Positions 1 through 8,234 of a stretch of 13,277 bases of DNA are shown one piece after another. The position numbers were made by a program, and so were the translations under genes. Every line of letters begins with the position of its first letter. The first letter of the stretch is position 1. The notes beneath the pieces were generated by a model. The model saw only the letters and a program-made list of their open reading frames with translations. It did not search any database and was not told the DNA's origin. The DNA is taken from assembly GCA_030823965.1 (NCBI GenBank), contig JAVBYP010000243.1:1-13277 (forward strand). Reading direction: 5' to 3'. Source of the DNA: Sideroxydans sp. (GTDB lineage Bacteria; Pseudomonadota; Gammaproteobacteria; Burkholderiales; Gallionellaceae).

Positions 1-1074
1 GACATCAAAAAATCCTATCGCAAGCTAGCGATGAAGTTCCACCCTGACCGCAATCCGGACAATCCGAAGGCAGAGGAACAATTCAAGGAAGCCAAGGAGG
101 CCTACGAGACCTTATCCGATGGACAGAAGCGTGCTGCCTACGACCAGTACGGTCACGCCGCTTTTGAAGCGGGCGGCATGGGCGGCGGCAATCCCTTCGG
201 TGCGGGCGGCGCGGGTGCAGGCAACTTCGATTTCGGCGACATCTTCGGTGACATCTTCGGCGGTGGACGCGGCGGGCGTAGTCAAGCCCAACGCGGTTCT
301 GATCTGCGCTACAACATGGAGATCACGCTGGAAGAAGCCGCACGCGGTGCGGAAAAACAAATTCGTATTCCTGTGATGGAAGAATGTGGCACGTGTAGCG
401 GTTCAGGCGCCAAACCCGGCACCTCCGCGACCACTTGCCAAACCTGTGCCGGTCACGGCCAAGTGCGTATGCAGCAAGGCTTCTTCTCGGTACAGCAGAC
501 CTGCCCACGCTGCCATGGTAGCGGCAAGCACATCCCATCACCCTGCAAGGACTGTCACGGCTCGGGCCGCATCAAGAAACAAAAGACGCTGGAGATCAAG
601 ATTCCAGCAGGTATCGACAGCGGCATGCGTCTGCGTCACAGCGGCCACGGTGAAGCCGGCAGTCACGGCGCACCGCACGGCGATCTGTATGTCGAGATAC
701 ATATCAAACAGCACAGCGTGTTCCAACGCGATGGTGACGACCTGCATTGTGAGATGCCGATCAGCTTCACCACGGCTGCCTTGGGTGGTGAGATCGAGAT
801 TCCGACTCTGGATGGCAAGGCTAGCATCAAGATCCCAGGCGAGACACAGAGCGGCAAGGTATTCCGCCTGCGTGGCAAAGGGATCAAAGGCATGCGCACG
901 CATACCCACGGCGACCTGCATTGCCATGTGATCGTGGAGACGCCTTCCAGCCTGACAGATCGTCAAAAGGAACTGCTACGCGAGTTCGAAGAGATCAGTT
1001 CAAAGGACAGTGCGCGCCACAATCCACGTGCAAAATCATGGATGGGTAAAGTGAAGGATTTCTTCGGGCAGTGA
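1..1074 (+). CDS. dnaJ: Molecular chaperone DnaJ (Hsp40), 5' end cut off by window
   Basis: DnaJ is the cytoplasmic co-chaperone that delivers unfolded proteins to DnaK and stimulates its ATPase. The reading frame is open from base 1, so the start lies upstream; by comparison with the family about 20-25 residues are missing. Visible in order are the end of the J domain with the HPD tripeptide (bases 40-48), a Gly/Phe-rich linker (about 170-290), four CxxCxGxG zinc-binding repeats ([32 protein letters not shown]; about 385-567), and the C-terminal substrate-binding domains. The C-terminus ([13 protein letters not shown]) is typical of proteobacterial DnaJ. The full set of zinc repeats marks a type I Hsp40 rather than CbpA or DjlA. 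The TGA stop is followed at once by an in-frame TAG. grpE and dnaK would be expected upstream, but this cannot be seen. Confidence 0.98.
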   Translation, partial: DIKKSYRKLAMKFHPDRNPDNPKAEEQFKEAKEAYETLSDGQKRAAYDQYGHAAFEAGGMGGGNPFGAGGAGAGNFDFGDIFGDIFGGGRGGRSQAQRGSDLRYNMEITLEEAARGAEKQIRIPVMEECGTCSGSGAKPGTSATTCQTCAGHGQVRMQQGFFSVQQTCPRCHGSGKHIPSPCKDCHGSGRIKKQKTLEIKIPAGIDSGMRLRHSGHGEAGSHGAPHGDLYVEIHIKQHSVFQRDGDDLHCEMPISFTTAALGGEIEIPTLDGKASIKIPGETQSGKVFRLRGKGIKGMRTHTHGDLHCHVIVETPSSLTDRQKELLREFEEISSKDSARHNPRAKSWMGKVKDFFGQ

Positions 1075-1095
1075 TAGAAACAAGTGGAGGCAGCT

Positions 1096-1536
1096 ATGAA
1101 GATCCGATCGCTCGGCCACGTCGTCCTCAAAGTACGCGACCTAGATGTCTCCGCCAAGTTCTATCGTGACATCCTCGGCATGAAGGAGGTCGCGCGCTAC
1201 AAAGGCGCGATGGCTTTCTTCTCGCTGGGTAGCAACCATCACGACCTCGGCCTCATGCAACTCGGCTCCCATGCACAGGATATCGATCCGGGCGCCATCG
1301 GCCTCTATCACGTCGCTTTCAAAGTGGGCGATTCCTTGGAAGAGCTGCGCGCCTGCAAAGCCCATCTGGAAACCAACGGCATCAGCATCTTCGGCATGAG
1401 CGATCACGGCGTGAGCCAGTCGCTCTACATCCAAGACCCAGACGGTATCGAGATCGAACTCTATGTCGACGCCGATCCCGCGATCTGGAAAGACGACCCC
1501 GGTGCAGTTCTCACCACTAAGCGCCTCACTCTCTGA
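1096..1536 (+). CDS. VOC-superfamily metalloenzyme (glyoxalase / extradiol-dioxygenase-like), 146 aa
   Basis: This is a single-module vicinal-oxygen-chelate protein of about the usual small size. Two beta-alpha-beta-beta-beta modules can be recognised: GHVVLKVRDLDVSAKFY at residues 7-23 and LYHVAFKV at 70-77. The second module ends in DPDGIEIELYVD (114-125). His8, His72 and Glu121 fit the two-His/one-carboxylate metal site of the family. The resemblance is closest to catechol-2,3-dioxygenase-like or glyoxalase-like members, but the substrate cannot be read from sequence. The start is ATG 1096 because GGAGG at 1086-1090 lies 5 bases before it; an in-frame GTG at 1084 overlaps that ribosome binding site and is less likely. 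The gene begins 21 bases after dnaJ, so it may be read through from the chaperone operon. A detoxification role beside dnaJ would be inference only. Confidence 0.9.
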   Translation: MKIRSLGHVVLKVRDLDVSAKFYRDILGMKEVARYKGAMAFFSLGSNHHDLGLMQLGSHAQDIDPGAIGLYHVAFKVGDSLEELRACKAHLETNGISIFGMSDHGVSQSLYIQDPDGIEIELYVDADPAIWKDDPGAVLTTKRLTL

Positions 1537-1602
1537 ATAGCTACGAATCGCAGATTTGCTTTATGATTCTGCGCGCCTCATCCACTTACAAGGAGTCACA
1601 CC

Positions 1603-2172
1603 ATGGGTAGCGGTCTCATCCTCCTCGGCATCTGCGTCGTCGCACTGATCTACGGCATCAGCCTCTACAACAATCTGGTCAGCCTCAAACATGCGGTCAG
1701 CAAAGCATGGGCTAACATCGACGTGCTGCTCAAACAGCGCCACGACGAGCTGCCCAAGTTGGTCGAAGTTTGCAAACAATACAAACAGTTCGAGCAGGAG
1801 ACTTTGCAACGCGTGATCGAAGCGCGCTCCATGGTGCAGACCGCACGCCAAGGGCAAGATGTGGAAGCGCTTGGCAAAGCAGAGGGCATGTTGCGCATGG
1901 GCTTGGGCAACATCTTCGCTGTGGCAGAAGCCTACCCAGAGTTGAAGGCCAACGAGAACTTCATGCAGCTGCAGACACGCATCACGGGATTGGAGAACGG
2001 CATCGCCGACCGTCGCGAGTTGTATAACGAATCGGTGAACATCTACAACGTCGGCATCGAGCAGTTCCCTGCCGTACTCATCGCCAACATGTTCGCTTAT
2101 CAATCCAAGCCACTGCTAGAATTCGCCGCATCAGAAAAAACGGATGTCGATATCAAGTCCCTTTTCGGCTAG
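1603..2172 (+). CDS. lemA: LemA family membrane-anchored protein, 189 aa
   Basis: LemA proteins are short inner-membrane proteins with an N-terminal transmembrane helix and a long helical-bundle domain; their molecular role is still poorly defined. Here the hydrophobic helix spans about residues 4-22. The diagnostic LemA segment follows at about 22-58 (YNNLVSLKHAVSKAWANID, then RHDELPKLVEVCKQY), and the rest is charged helix. The length is normal for the family. ATG 1603 is preceded by AGGAG at 1591-1595. A TATGAT hexamer at 1562-1567 could be a -10 element, but no convincing -35 precedes it. Downstream are a secreted barrel-like protein and a GIDE-like membrane protein on the same strand. 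In many bacteria LemA genes sit next to membrane proteins with GIDE, TPM or similar envelope domains, so a shared membrane role is plausible. Confidence 0.93.
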   Translation: MGSGLILLGICVVALIYGISLYNNLVSLKHAVSKAWANIDVLLKQRHDELPKLVEVCKQYKQFEQETLQRVIEARSMVQTARQGQDVEALGKAEGMLRMGLGNIFAVAEAYPELKANENFMQLQTRITGLENGIADRRELYNESVNIYNVGIEQFPAVLIANMFAYQSKPLLEFAASEKTDVDIKSLFG

Positions 2173-2201
2173 GAACTAAATCCGTAAAGTCACACTCCTA
2201 G

Positions 2202-2217
2202 CCACCGCCCACGGTGG
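2202..2217. repeat. Perfect 6-bp inverted repeat (small hairpin) after lemA
   Basis: CCACCG and CGGTGG are separated by the four-base loop CCCA, 30 bases after the lemA stop. No T-run follows, so it is not a convincing intrinsic terminator. It could attenuate transcription or protect an mRNA end between lemA and the next gene. Confidence 0.5.
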
Positions 2218-2278
2218 ATTCAAGCTCTGCGGGATATTCGTTGGACACTTTAATAACTTTGTAAAAAGGAAACACAAC

Positions 2279-2995
2279 ATGAAGAAACTGCTCGTATTGG
2301 CTGCAGCTCTGAGCATCGCTCAACCCGCAATGGCAGGTAGCATCAATCTCAGCACACTCGGCGGCGTACAGTCAGACTTCCGCGACCTATCCGAAGACCT
2401 CGGGTCCGCTCTCAGCTACAAAGCCATCTCTCCAGCAGAATCTATGGGCGTGACAGGTTTTGATTTGGGCGTCGAACTCACCAGCACCAAACTCGCCAAG
2501 AGCGCTGCCAAATGGAAGACACTCACAGGTACAGACATGAGCAGCGTATATGTCCCTAAATTGCACATCACCAAAGGTCTGCCTCTGAACATCGACATCG
2601 GCGCATTTGCTTCCACCATTCCAACCACTGGCATCAACTTGTTCGGTGGTGAACTGAAGTACGCAGTGCTGCCAGGTAGTGTGGCGATGCCTGCAGTGGC
2701 GATCCGTGGCTCGATGACCAAATTGTCCGGGGTGAAGCAACTCGCACTGGATACCAAGTCGCTCGATGTCTCCATCTCCAAGGGTTTCGCCATGTTCACG
2801 CCGTACGCAGGTGTCGGCCAAGTATGGGTCACCAGCACACCTGATGCCTCGCTAGGTCTAACAGAGGAAAAGTTCAAACACAGCAAGGCTTTTGTCGGCG
2901 CTAACCTGAACTTCGGCCTGACCAACTTCGCAGTCGAATTCGATGAAACGGGCTCTGCAGATTCTCTGAATTTCAAACTGGGTTTCCGCTTCTAA
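2279..2995 (+). CDS. Secreted protein of unknown function, probable outer-membrane beta-barrel, 238 aa
   Basis: I do not recognise a named family. The N-terminus is a classical Sec signal peptide: KK at residues 2-3, a hydrophobic core at 4-14, and an AMA site with probable cleavage between Ala19 and Gly20. The mature part, about 219 residues, is rich in alternating polar and hydrophobic stretches with Gly, Ser and Thr turns. It has one Cys-free chain throughout and ends in LNFKLGFRF. A terminal aromatic residue preceded by alternating hydrophobic positions is the usual sorting signal of outer-membrane barrels. AAGGA at 2266-2270 sits 8 bases before the ATG. The gene lies between lemA and a GIDE/EF-hand membrane protein, with a 106-base gap after lemA and 36 bases before the next gene. 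Cotranscription with the latter is likely. Barrel topology is inference. Confidence 0.8.
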   Translation: MKKLLVLAAALSIAQPAMAGSINLSTLGGVQSDFRDLSEDLGSALSYKAISPAESMGVTGFDLGVELTSTKLAKSAAKWKTLTGTDMSSVYVPKLHITKGLPLNIDIGAFASTIPTTGINLFGGELKYAVLPGSVAMPAVAIRGSMTKLSGVKQLALDTKSLDVSISKGFAMFTPYAGVGQVWVTSTPDASLGLTEEKFKHSKAFVGANLNFGLTNFAVEFDETGSADSLNFKLGFRF

Positions 2996-3031
2996 TTTCG
3001 AAGACAAACAGAGCGCAAGGAGTGTGAGCAG

Positions 3032-3931
3032 ATGTTGACCTCCTTGCGCCGCAGTTATACGCAACTCATCACTTCCGGCGGACAGCTCATATTGCTGTTC
3101 GCCGGTTTTCATTTTGAGTCTCGCGAAGCATGGCTATGGTGTCTCGGCCTGATGGCCATCATCAGCCTGTTCGCATGGTATTCAGCGCTGCGCAGATACC
3201 GACTCATCTTAGGCACACCCACCTCACGCATCGGATCATCGGCGCAAGGTTTCGTTGAGCTCCTTGGCGATGCCATGCCGAATGGCACACACATACTCGG
3301 CAAATACTCCTCCCTCCCCTGCTTGTGGTATCGCTACAAGGTGGAACGTAGGAACCACAAGAACGAATGGAGTACCGAAAGCACCGGCGAAAGTGACGCA
3401 CCCTTCATGGTCGATGATGGCAGCGGACATTGCGTCATCCACCCGCACGGCGCCGAGATCATCACACATCACAAAGACACATGGCAGGAAGCCGATCGAC
3501 GTTACACCGAGTGGAAGATACTGGAGCGCGACGAGATCTACGCACTCGGTGAGTTCACGACAGCAGGTGGCAGCACGACGACAGTCACCCAGAATGAATT
3601 GGTCAAGCAAGTCTTGAATGAGTGGAAGATGGACAATGGAGATCTGCTCAAGCGCTTCGACTTGAATAACAACGGTTTCTTGGATATCGACGAGTGGATG
3701 CTAGCTAGACAAGCGGCAAAGCGTGAAGCGAACAAACGTTTAGCCCATGAGCGCGCCGAACCTGATGTCCACCATCTGCTCAAACCGCACGATGGTCGAC
3801 TGTTCCTCCTCAGCAATCTAGCTCCAGAGAAACTCGCGGGAAGATTCGTGTTGTGGACTTGGCTGCATCTGACCATCTTCTTCGGAGCACTTGCCGGAAT
3901 CGCTTGGCTGATGCAACAAGGTGCGATCTAG
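3032..3931 (+). CDS. GIDE-like membrane protein with a canonical EF-hand loop, 299 aa
   Basis: This is a predicted integral membrane protein. Hydrophobic segments lie at about residues 15-27 and 33-50, with a further helix near the C-terminus (about 270-293). The region between them, about 70-175, resembles the GIDE domain (the E3-ligase-like membrane domain known from MUL1 and found in bacteria without a RING). The resemblance rests on CLWYRYKVERRN near 97-108, the W..E..GE stretch, FMVDDGSG at 125-132, and the WKILERDEIYALGEF block at 161-175. It is followed by DLNNNGFLDIDE at 210-221, a perfect 12-residue EF-hand calcium loop (ligand positions 1, 3, 5, 9 and 12, with Gly at 6). A charged helix then leads to the last membrane segment. 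AAGGAG at 3017-3022 supports ATG 3032. The linked lemA and barrel-like genes suggest an envelope function. The GIDE assignment is by pattern memory and the function is unknown. Confidence 0.75.
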   Translation: MLTSLRRSYTQLITSGGQLILLFAGFHFESREAWLWCLGLMAIISLFAWYSALRRYRLILGTPTSRIGSSAQGFVELLGDAMPNGTHILGKYSSLPCLWYRYKVERRNHKNEWSTESTGESDAPFMVDDGSGHCVIHPHGAEIITHHKDTWQEADRRYTEWKILERDEIYALGEFTTAGGSTTTVTQNELVKQVLNEWKMDNGDLLKRFDLNNNGFLDIDEWMLARQAAKREANKRLAHERAEPDVHHLLKPHDGRLFLLSNLAPEKLAGRFVLWTWLHLTIFFGALAGIAWLMQQGAI

Positions 3932-4848
3932 ATCAAGTCTGGATTCACATCCAAAGGCTTCTTGGATTCGAATGTGTTCAACAGATCGACGATCTCGTTA
4001 TGTCCCGCTTTGGCTGCAAGATCGATCGGGGTATTGCCATCCTGATATTGGGCATATCGATTCGCCCCCTTATCCAGAAGCAACTTAACGATCTGGGTAT
4101 GTCCGTTGTTGGCCGCTTTGTGTAACGCGGTCCAACCATCTAACGTGGCCAGATTCACATCTGCGCCTTGCGCGATCAAATAAGCGCACGCAAGAAGATG
4201 CCCTCGTGTAGCAGCCTGCATCAGCGCCGTCCAACCAAAATCACTCAACGCATTAGGGTCTGCTTCCTTCTGCAACAGCGCTTTGACTACGTTCGCAAAA
4301 CCGTTGAAAGCAGCCCAATGCAATGGTGTGTAACCATTCTTGTCGCGTGCGGTGATCTTGGCACCACATTTGATCAACAACAACGCGAACTCCTCATTGC
4401 CGTTGAAGGAGGAGATCATCAAAGGTGTCCAATTGCGTTCATCGCGCACTTCAAGATCGACCCCGCAAGACAAGAACACCTGCACCGCATCTTGGTTGCC
4501 TTCCTCGACAGATTTTAAAAGTCCGTTGGGAGTGAAATCGTAGCCGAGCCTTTCGATCTCATGGCGCTTGTACTCAGGCACTTCATCCCAAGCACTCACC
4601 TCCTTACCCTGTTCACGCATGGCACTCAGATAGTTGCTCAGACGAAAGAGCTCCGACGCAGCCTCAGGCGGGAAACCTGCACGATCACCGCTACGCTTAT
4701 CCACCAGCAGGTCACCGAGATAGGCATCGATATGTGAAGTCTCGATCAACTCCAATATTTTGGAGAATACACGCGGGAACTTCTCCTCGATCAAATGCGG
4801 ATAGACCGCATCGTTACTTCCTAACAATTTGAACAATCGTTCATCCAT
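3928..4848 (-). CDS. Ankyrin-repeat protein, 306 aa
   Basis: This is a cytoplasmic-looking protein with no signal peptide. Residues 1 to about 100 form a conserved-looking leader domain (AVYPHLIEEKFPRVFSKI, then LLVDKRSGDRAGFPPEAASEL) of a kind I associate with other proteobacterial ankyrin proteins. About six ankyrin repeats run from roughly 106 to 293. The best are NGYTPLHWAAFNGFANVVKALL at 171-192, cut here by citing its key TPLHWAA core, then FGWTALMQAATRGH, DGWTALHKAANNGH and DGNTPIDLAAKAGH. Ankyrin repeats bind protein partners and the ligand here is unknown. The ATG shares one base with the TGA of the upstream HD-GYP gene (TGATG), which indicates translational coupling and a shared function. 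At the other end the TAG overlaps the stop of the convergent gene. It may be a partner or regulator of the phosphodiesterase, which is inference. Confidence 0.9.
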   Translation of the reverse strand: MDERLFKLLGSNDAVYPHLIEEKFPRVFSKILELIETSHIDAYLGDLLVDKRSGDRAGFPPEAASELFRLSNYLSAMREQGKEVSAWDEVPEYKRHEIERLGYDFTPNGLLKSVEEGNQDAVQVFLSCGVDLEVRDERNWTPLMISSFNGNEEFALLLIKCGAKITARDKNGYTPLHWAAFNGFANVVKALLQKEADPNALSDFGWTALMQAATRGHLLACAYLIAQGADVNLATLDGWTALHKAANNGHTQIVKLLLDKGANRYAQYQDGNTPIDLAAKAGHNEIVDLLNTFESKKPLDVNPDLI

Positions 4849-6203
4849 CAGTCTTGGAACCTCTTTGCTATCTGGTCGAACTCCCCTTGTATCTCCAAGA
4901 ACGCATCGACCACATCAGGATCGAAATGCGCGCCGCGTCCATCTCGTATGAACGCAACAGCATCCTCGTGCGAGAAAGCTTTCTTGTATACCCGCTTACA
5001 GATCAGCGCGTCATACACATCCGCCAACGCCATCAATCGTGCCGAGATGGGGATCGCATCCCCCTTTAGTCCGTTGGGATAGCCACTTCCATCCCACTTC
5101 TCATGGTGTCCGCCCGCGATCTCGCGTCCTATGTGTAGGAACTTGCTCGGTGCAGGCAAACTACTTTCTGCCGCCGCCAACGCATCACTACCCAGCGTCG
5201 GATGCGTCTTCATGATCTCGTATTCTTCCGGTGTGAGCTTGCCTTGCTTGAGCAAGATGTGATCTGGGATACCCACCTTGCCGATGTCGTGCAGCGGCGC
5301 CAGCTTGTACAAGGACTCGATGATGTCATTGGAGAGGTAGTGCTTGAACCTTGGGTGATCCTGCAACTTGAGTGCGAGCTCACGGATATAGGTCTGCGTG
5401 CGCTTCAGATGATTGCCTGTCTCGTTATCCCGCGTCTCTGCCAACGTACCCATCGCGATGATGGTCACATCGCGGATGCGCGATACCTCGTCCGTCTTTT
5501 CTTGTAGCTGGGCAGTCCGCTCGACCACCTTGTTCTCTAACACATCGTTCATCGAAGCCAGTTGATTGGCCAAAGAAAGATTCTCGAAGCGTTGCCTTAA
5601 CGACAGCAAGATGAACTTACTCAGGAAATGCCCAGAACTCAGCATCACCACAACGAACAAAGACAGCATGATGCCCAATGCGAAGTGCGTCTCATCCTGC
5701 TCCACCATCACACGGAAGATGAGTGGCAACATCACACCGGGTACGTAGGTATAAGCACTGGGGGGGTGGGTCGAGTTCATCGTCGTAGCGCCCGCTACCA
5801 GACCCAGCATCACACACACCAGCAACACCTGATCGAGCAGATCCTGTGGAAAGAAGAAGATTGTTCCGAATCCCCACATCATGCCGGTGACCAATGAGAA
5901 TCCGAAGAAATGCCTGCTCCAATCACGGCAATCCTTTATCGTCTCGACATCGTTCCGTCCATCGATCCAAGTCACCAATTGCGCAAGATGCAACAGATAG
6001 GCACATGCCATCCACAGCAATAGATGCTGCTGGTCAGAGATATCCCACATCAGCCACACGAAGAACGGCTCGACCAACATCTGTCCAGCCAACATGGAGG
6101 GATACAAGCGCAAGCGCGTACGTAGCTGCTCTGCACGAACAGCGAGGTTGCGCTCATCTATATGGAATCGCAGATCATCGAAGAAATTACGCAAGACACG
6201 CAT
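4848..6203 (-). CDS. Membrane-anchored HD-GYP protein, predicted cyclic-di-GMP phosphodiesterase, 451 aa
   Basis: HD-GYP enzymes hydrolyse cyclic-di-GMP, lowering this second messenger and so favouring motility over biofilm. Residues about 40-205 hold several hydrophobic segments (about 40-54, 60-78, 98-117, 124-140, 155-167, 175-200), a multi-pass sensor-like membrane region of no family I can name. A coiled-coil stretch at about 206-240 leads to the catalytic domain. Visible there are HLKRTQ at 265-270, the HDIGK motif at 305-309, His334, GGHHEKWDGSGYP at 364-376 with the intact GYP triplet, and LADVYDAL at 393-400. All key metal and GYP residues look present, so it should be active. The ATG at 6201-6203 has only a weak GAGTG-like ribosome site. 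The upstream helicase gene is 72 bases away on the same strand; the ankyrin gene downstream overlaps by one base. A seven-C tract lies in the coding strand at 5760-5766. Confidence 0.95.
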   Translation of the reverse strand: MRVLRNFFDDLRFHIDERNLAVRAEQLRTRLRLYPSMLAGQMLVEPFFVWLMWDISDQQHLLLWMACAYLLHLAQLVTWIDGRNDVETIKDCRDWSRHFFGFSLVTGMMWGFGTIFFFPQDLLDQVLLVCVMLGLVAGATTMNSTHPPSAYTYVPGVMLPLIFRVMVEQDETHFALGIMLSLFVVVMLSSGHFLSKFILLSLRQRFENLSLANQLASMNDVLENKVVERTAQLQEKTDEVSRIRDVTIIAMGTLAETRDNETGNHLKRTQTYIRELALKLQDHPRFKHYLSNDIIESLYKLAPLHDIGKVGIPDHILLKQGKLTPEEYEIMKTHPTLGSDALAAAESSLPAPSKFLHIGREIAGGHHEKWDGSGYPNGLKGDAIPISARLMALADVYDALICKRVYKKAFSHEDAVAFIRDGRGAHFDPDVVDAFLEIQGEFDQIAKRFQD

Positions 6204-6275
6204 CGATATTCACTCACTCAATCACCGCAATGGGAACACGGCCAGTCTATCAGCCAAGACTAAGGCTTACAGCAA

Positions 6276-8234
6276 CTATATCGGCAATTTTAGGAAAAAA
6301 TTGACCGCCTCCGCCTCGTCGCGCGTGCGCTTGAACGGCGGTAGGCTCTGCCAGATGCGCTTGCCGTAATGTTTCGAGATGAGGCGCGGGTCGCAGATCA
6401 TCAGCACCCCACGGTCGCTCTCGTCGCGTATGAGTCTGCCAGCCCCTTGTTTCAGATTGATGATGGTGCGCGGCAACTGGAATTCCATGAAGGCGTTGCG
6501 GCCTTGTTTGTTCATCTCCGCGATTCGCGCCGCCAGCACAGGATCGTCAGGCGGCGCAAACGGCAACTTGTCGATGATGACCAATGACAAAGCCTCACCG
6601 CGCACGTCCACGCCCTCCCAGAACGACTGGCTACCCAGCAACACCGCGTTGCCATGTTCGCGAAAGCGCGACAGCAACTCGTTGCGCGAACCTTCACCTT
6701 GGATCATCAGCGGATATTTCAGATTCTTGCGGTCGAACTCGGCTTGCAATATCTCGTAAGCACGCTGCATCGCACGCAGACTGGTGAACAACATGAACGC
6801 CCTGCCCTTGCTCGCCTCGATGAGCGGCAACGCCGCCTGCACCACCGCATCAGTGTAGCCCTCGCTGTTCGGCTCAGGCAGACCGTTCGGCACATACAGC
6901 AACGCCTGCTCTTGATAGTTGAACGGGCTGTCCCAGCACGCCGTGCGCGCATCCAACAAACCCATCTCGGCTTGGTAATGCGCGAAGTTCTGCTTCACCG
7001 CCAACGTGGCCGAGGTGAATATCCACGCGCGCGGATGACCGCTGATCTGCTTGGCGAAGATGTCTGCGATGGAGAGCGGCGTGGTGTTGAGTTGGATGGA
7101 GTGGTGGAAGACTTCGAGCCAACGCACCACTCCGCTTCCCTCGCCCTTCGATGACTCGGTTGTAGTTTGCTCCGCCCGCCACACCTTCAACATCGCCACC
7201 AACGCTAACGCACGCTGCCAGCAACTCTCCAAGCCTTCGCTGCGCTCCGCCTGTTTCTCCAACAGCCCCGTCAGGTTCTTCAACTTCTCGCTCAACTTAT
7301 CCAGCGCAGGTGCGAAGTCTTTGAATCCCTCCGTTGCCTCTGCCGCCATGCGGCCTTCCTTCTTGAACACCAAGCGCAGGTCACGCGCTGCTTTGTCCAA
7401 CTCGTCACATGCCACAGGCAACGGCGCAAAATCTTTCGCATTGGTCAGCGCCTCGATGCGCGTGTCTTGCGACAGGTCGAACAACTGCGAAGTGGAAAGG
7501 CTCTCGCCGAAGAATAGACTCGCCGTCTCGGGGAGTTGATGCGCCTCGTCGAAGATGACTGTGTTGCATGCAGGCAGCAACTCCGCCACACCTTCGTCGC
7601 GCAACATCACATCGGCAAAGAACAGGTGATGGTTCACCACGATGACATCCGCCTCCATCGCCTCTTTGCGCGCCTTGAGTACGAAACACTCCTCATGCTG
7701 CGGACATTCCTGCCCGAGGCAGTTGTCGCGCGTGGACGTCACGTTGAACCAGATGGGCGCGTTCTCCGGCACATCCGCCAGCCCGCTCTTATCGCCGCTC
7801 TGCGACACCTTGGCGTAGTTCACGATCTTCGCGAGATGCTTCACATCCTCGCGCGTCTTGAACAAGCCGTTCGATTGCGCCAACTCCAAATGGTAGTGAC
7901 ACACATAGTTCGAACGACCCTTGAGCAGCGCCACTGACACTGGCGCCTTCAGCGCATCGCGCACCATCGGCAAGTCTTTTTGGAAGAGCTGGTCTTGCAG
8001 GTTCTTCGTCCCCGTAGAGACCACCACCTTCCCCCCCGCCAACAACGCTGGCACCAGATAGGCGAAGGTCTTGCCCGTGCCCGTGCCCGCCTCGGCAACC
8101 AAGATAGCGTTGTCGCGTATCGCCTCTGCCACCGCCATCGCCATGTCACGCTGCTGCGCGCGCGGACGGAACGAAGCCACCTCAGTGGCAAGCGGACTTT
8201 GCTCGGAAAAGAAACGTTCGACTTCGGAGGTCAC
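6276..8234 (-). CDS. yoaA: ATP-dependent iron-sulfur DNA helicase, YoaA/DinG family, 652 aa
   Basis: This is a superfamily 2 XPD/DinG-type 5'-3' helicase that unwinds damaged or stalled DNA structures. Motif I is AGTGTGKT at residues 49-56. Four cysteines (112, 172, 177, 183) are placed as in the Fe-S cluster of the family, followed by the VIVVNHHLFFAD stretch. The Walker B box is DEAH at 229-232. Near the C-terminus are SFWEGVDVRGE and the motif VI segment QGAGRLIRDESDRG beginning at 596. Length and wording match E. coli YoaA (about 636 aa) better than DinG itself. YoaA works with the HolC subunit of the replicase, which is known for E. coli and inferred here. The start is GTG at 8232-8234: an in-frame stop lies 18 bases upstream and no other start codon intervenes. 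No strong Shine-Dalgarno is seen. It is probably the first gene of a helicase / HD-GYP / ankyrin transcript. Confidence 0.96.
   Translation of the reverse strand: MTSEVERFFSEQSPLATEVASFRPRAQQRDMAMAVAEAIRDNAILVAEAGTGTGKTFAYLVPALLAGGKVVVSTGTKNLQDQLFQKDLPMVRDALKAPVSVALLKGRSNYVCHYHLELAQSNGLFKTREDVKHLAKIVNYAKVSQSGDKSGLADVPENAPIWFNVTSTRDNCLGQECPQHEECFVLKARKEAMEADVIVVNHHLFFADVMLRDEGVAELLPACNTVIFDEAHQLPETASLFFGESLSTSQLFDLSQDTRIEALTNAKDFAPLPVACDELDKAARDLRLVFKKEGRMAAEATEGFKDFAPALDKLSEKLKNLTGLLEKQAERSEGLESCWQRALALVAMLKVWRAEQTTTESSKGEGSGVVRWLEVFHHSIQLNTTPLSIADIFAKQISGHPRAWIFTSATLAVKQNFAHYQAEMGLLDARTACWDSPFNYQEQALLYVPNGLPEPNSEGYTDAVVQAALPLIEASKGRAFMLFTSLRAMQRAYEILQAEFDRKNLKYPLMIQGEGSRNELLSRFREHGNAVLLGSQSFWEGVDVRGEALSLVIIDKLPFAPPDDPVLAARIAEMNKQGRNAFMEFQLPRTIINLKQGAGRLIRDESDRGVLMICDPRLISKHYGKRIWQSLPPFKRTRDEAEAVNFFLKLPI

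Noticed and set aside
1084..1095. GTG 1084 as start of the VOC gene
   Set aside because: It overlaps the GGAGG ribosome site of ATG 1096, and the family's conserved first strand begins just after that ATG.
2202..2217. Intrinsic terminator after lemA
   Set aside because: The stem is only 6 bp and no T-run follows.
6369..7937. Long plus-strand open frames opposite yoaA
   Set aside because: They are antisense shadows of a well-conserved helicase in GC-rich DNA, rich in Arg/His/Ser without family motifs or ribosome sites.
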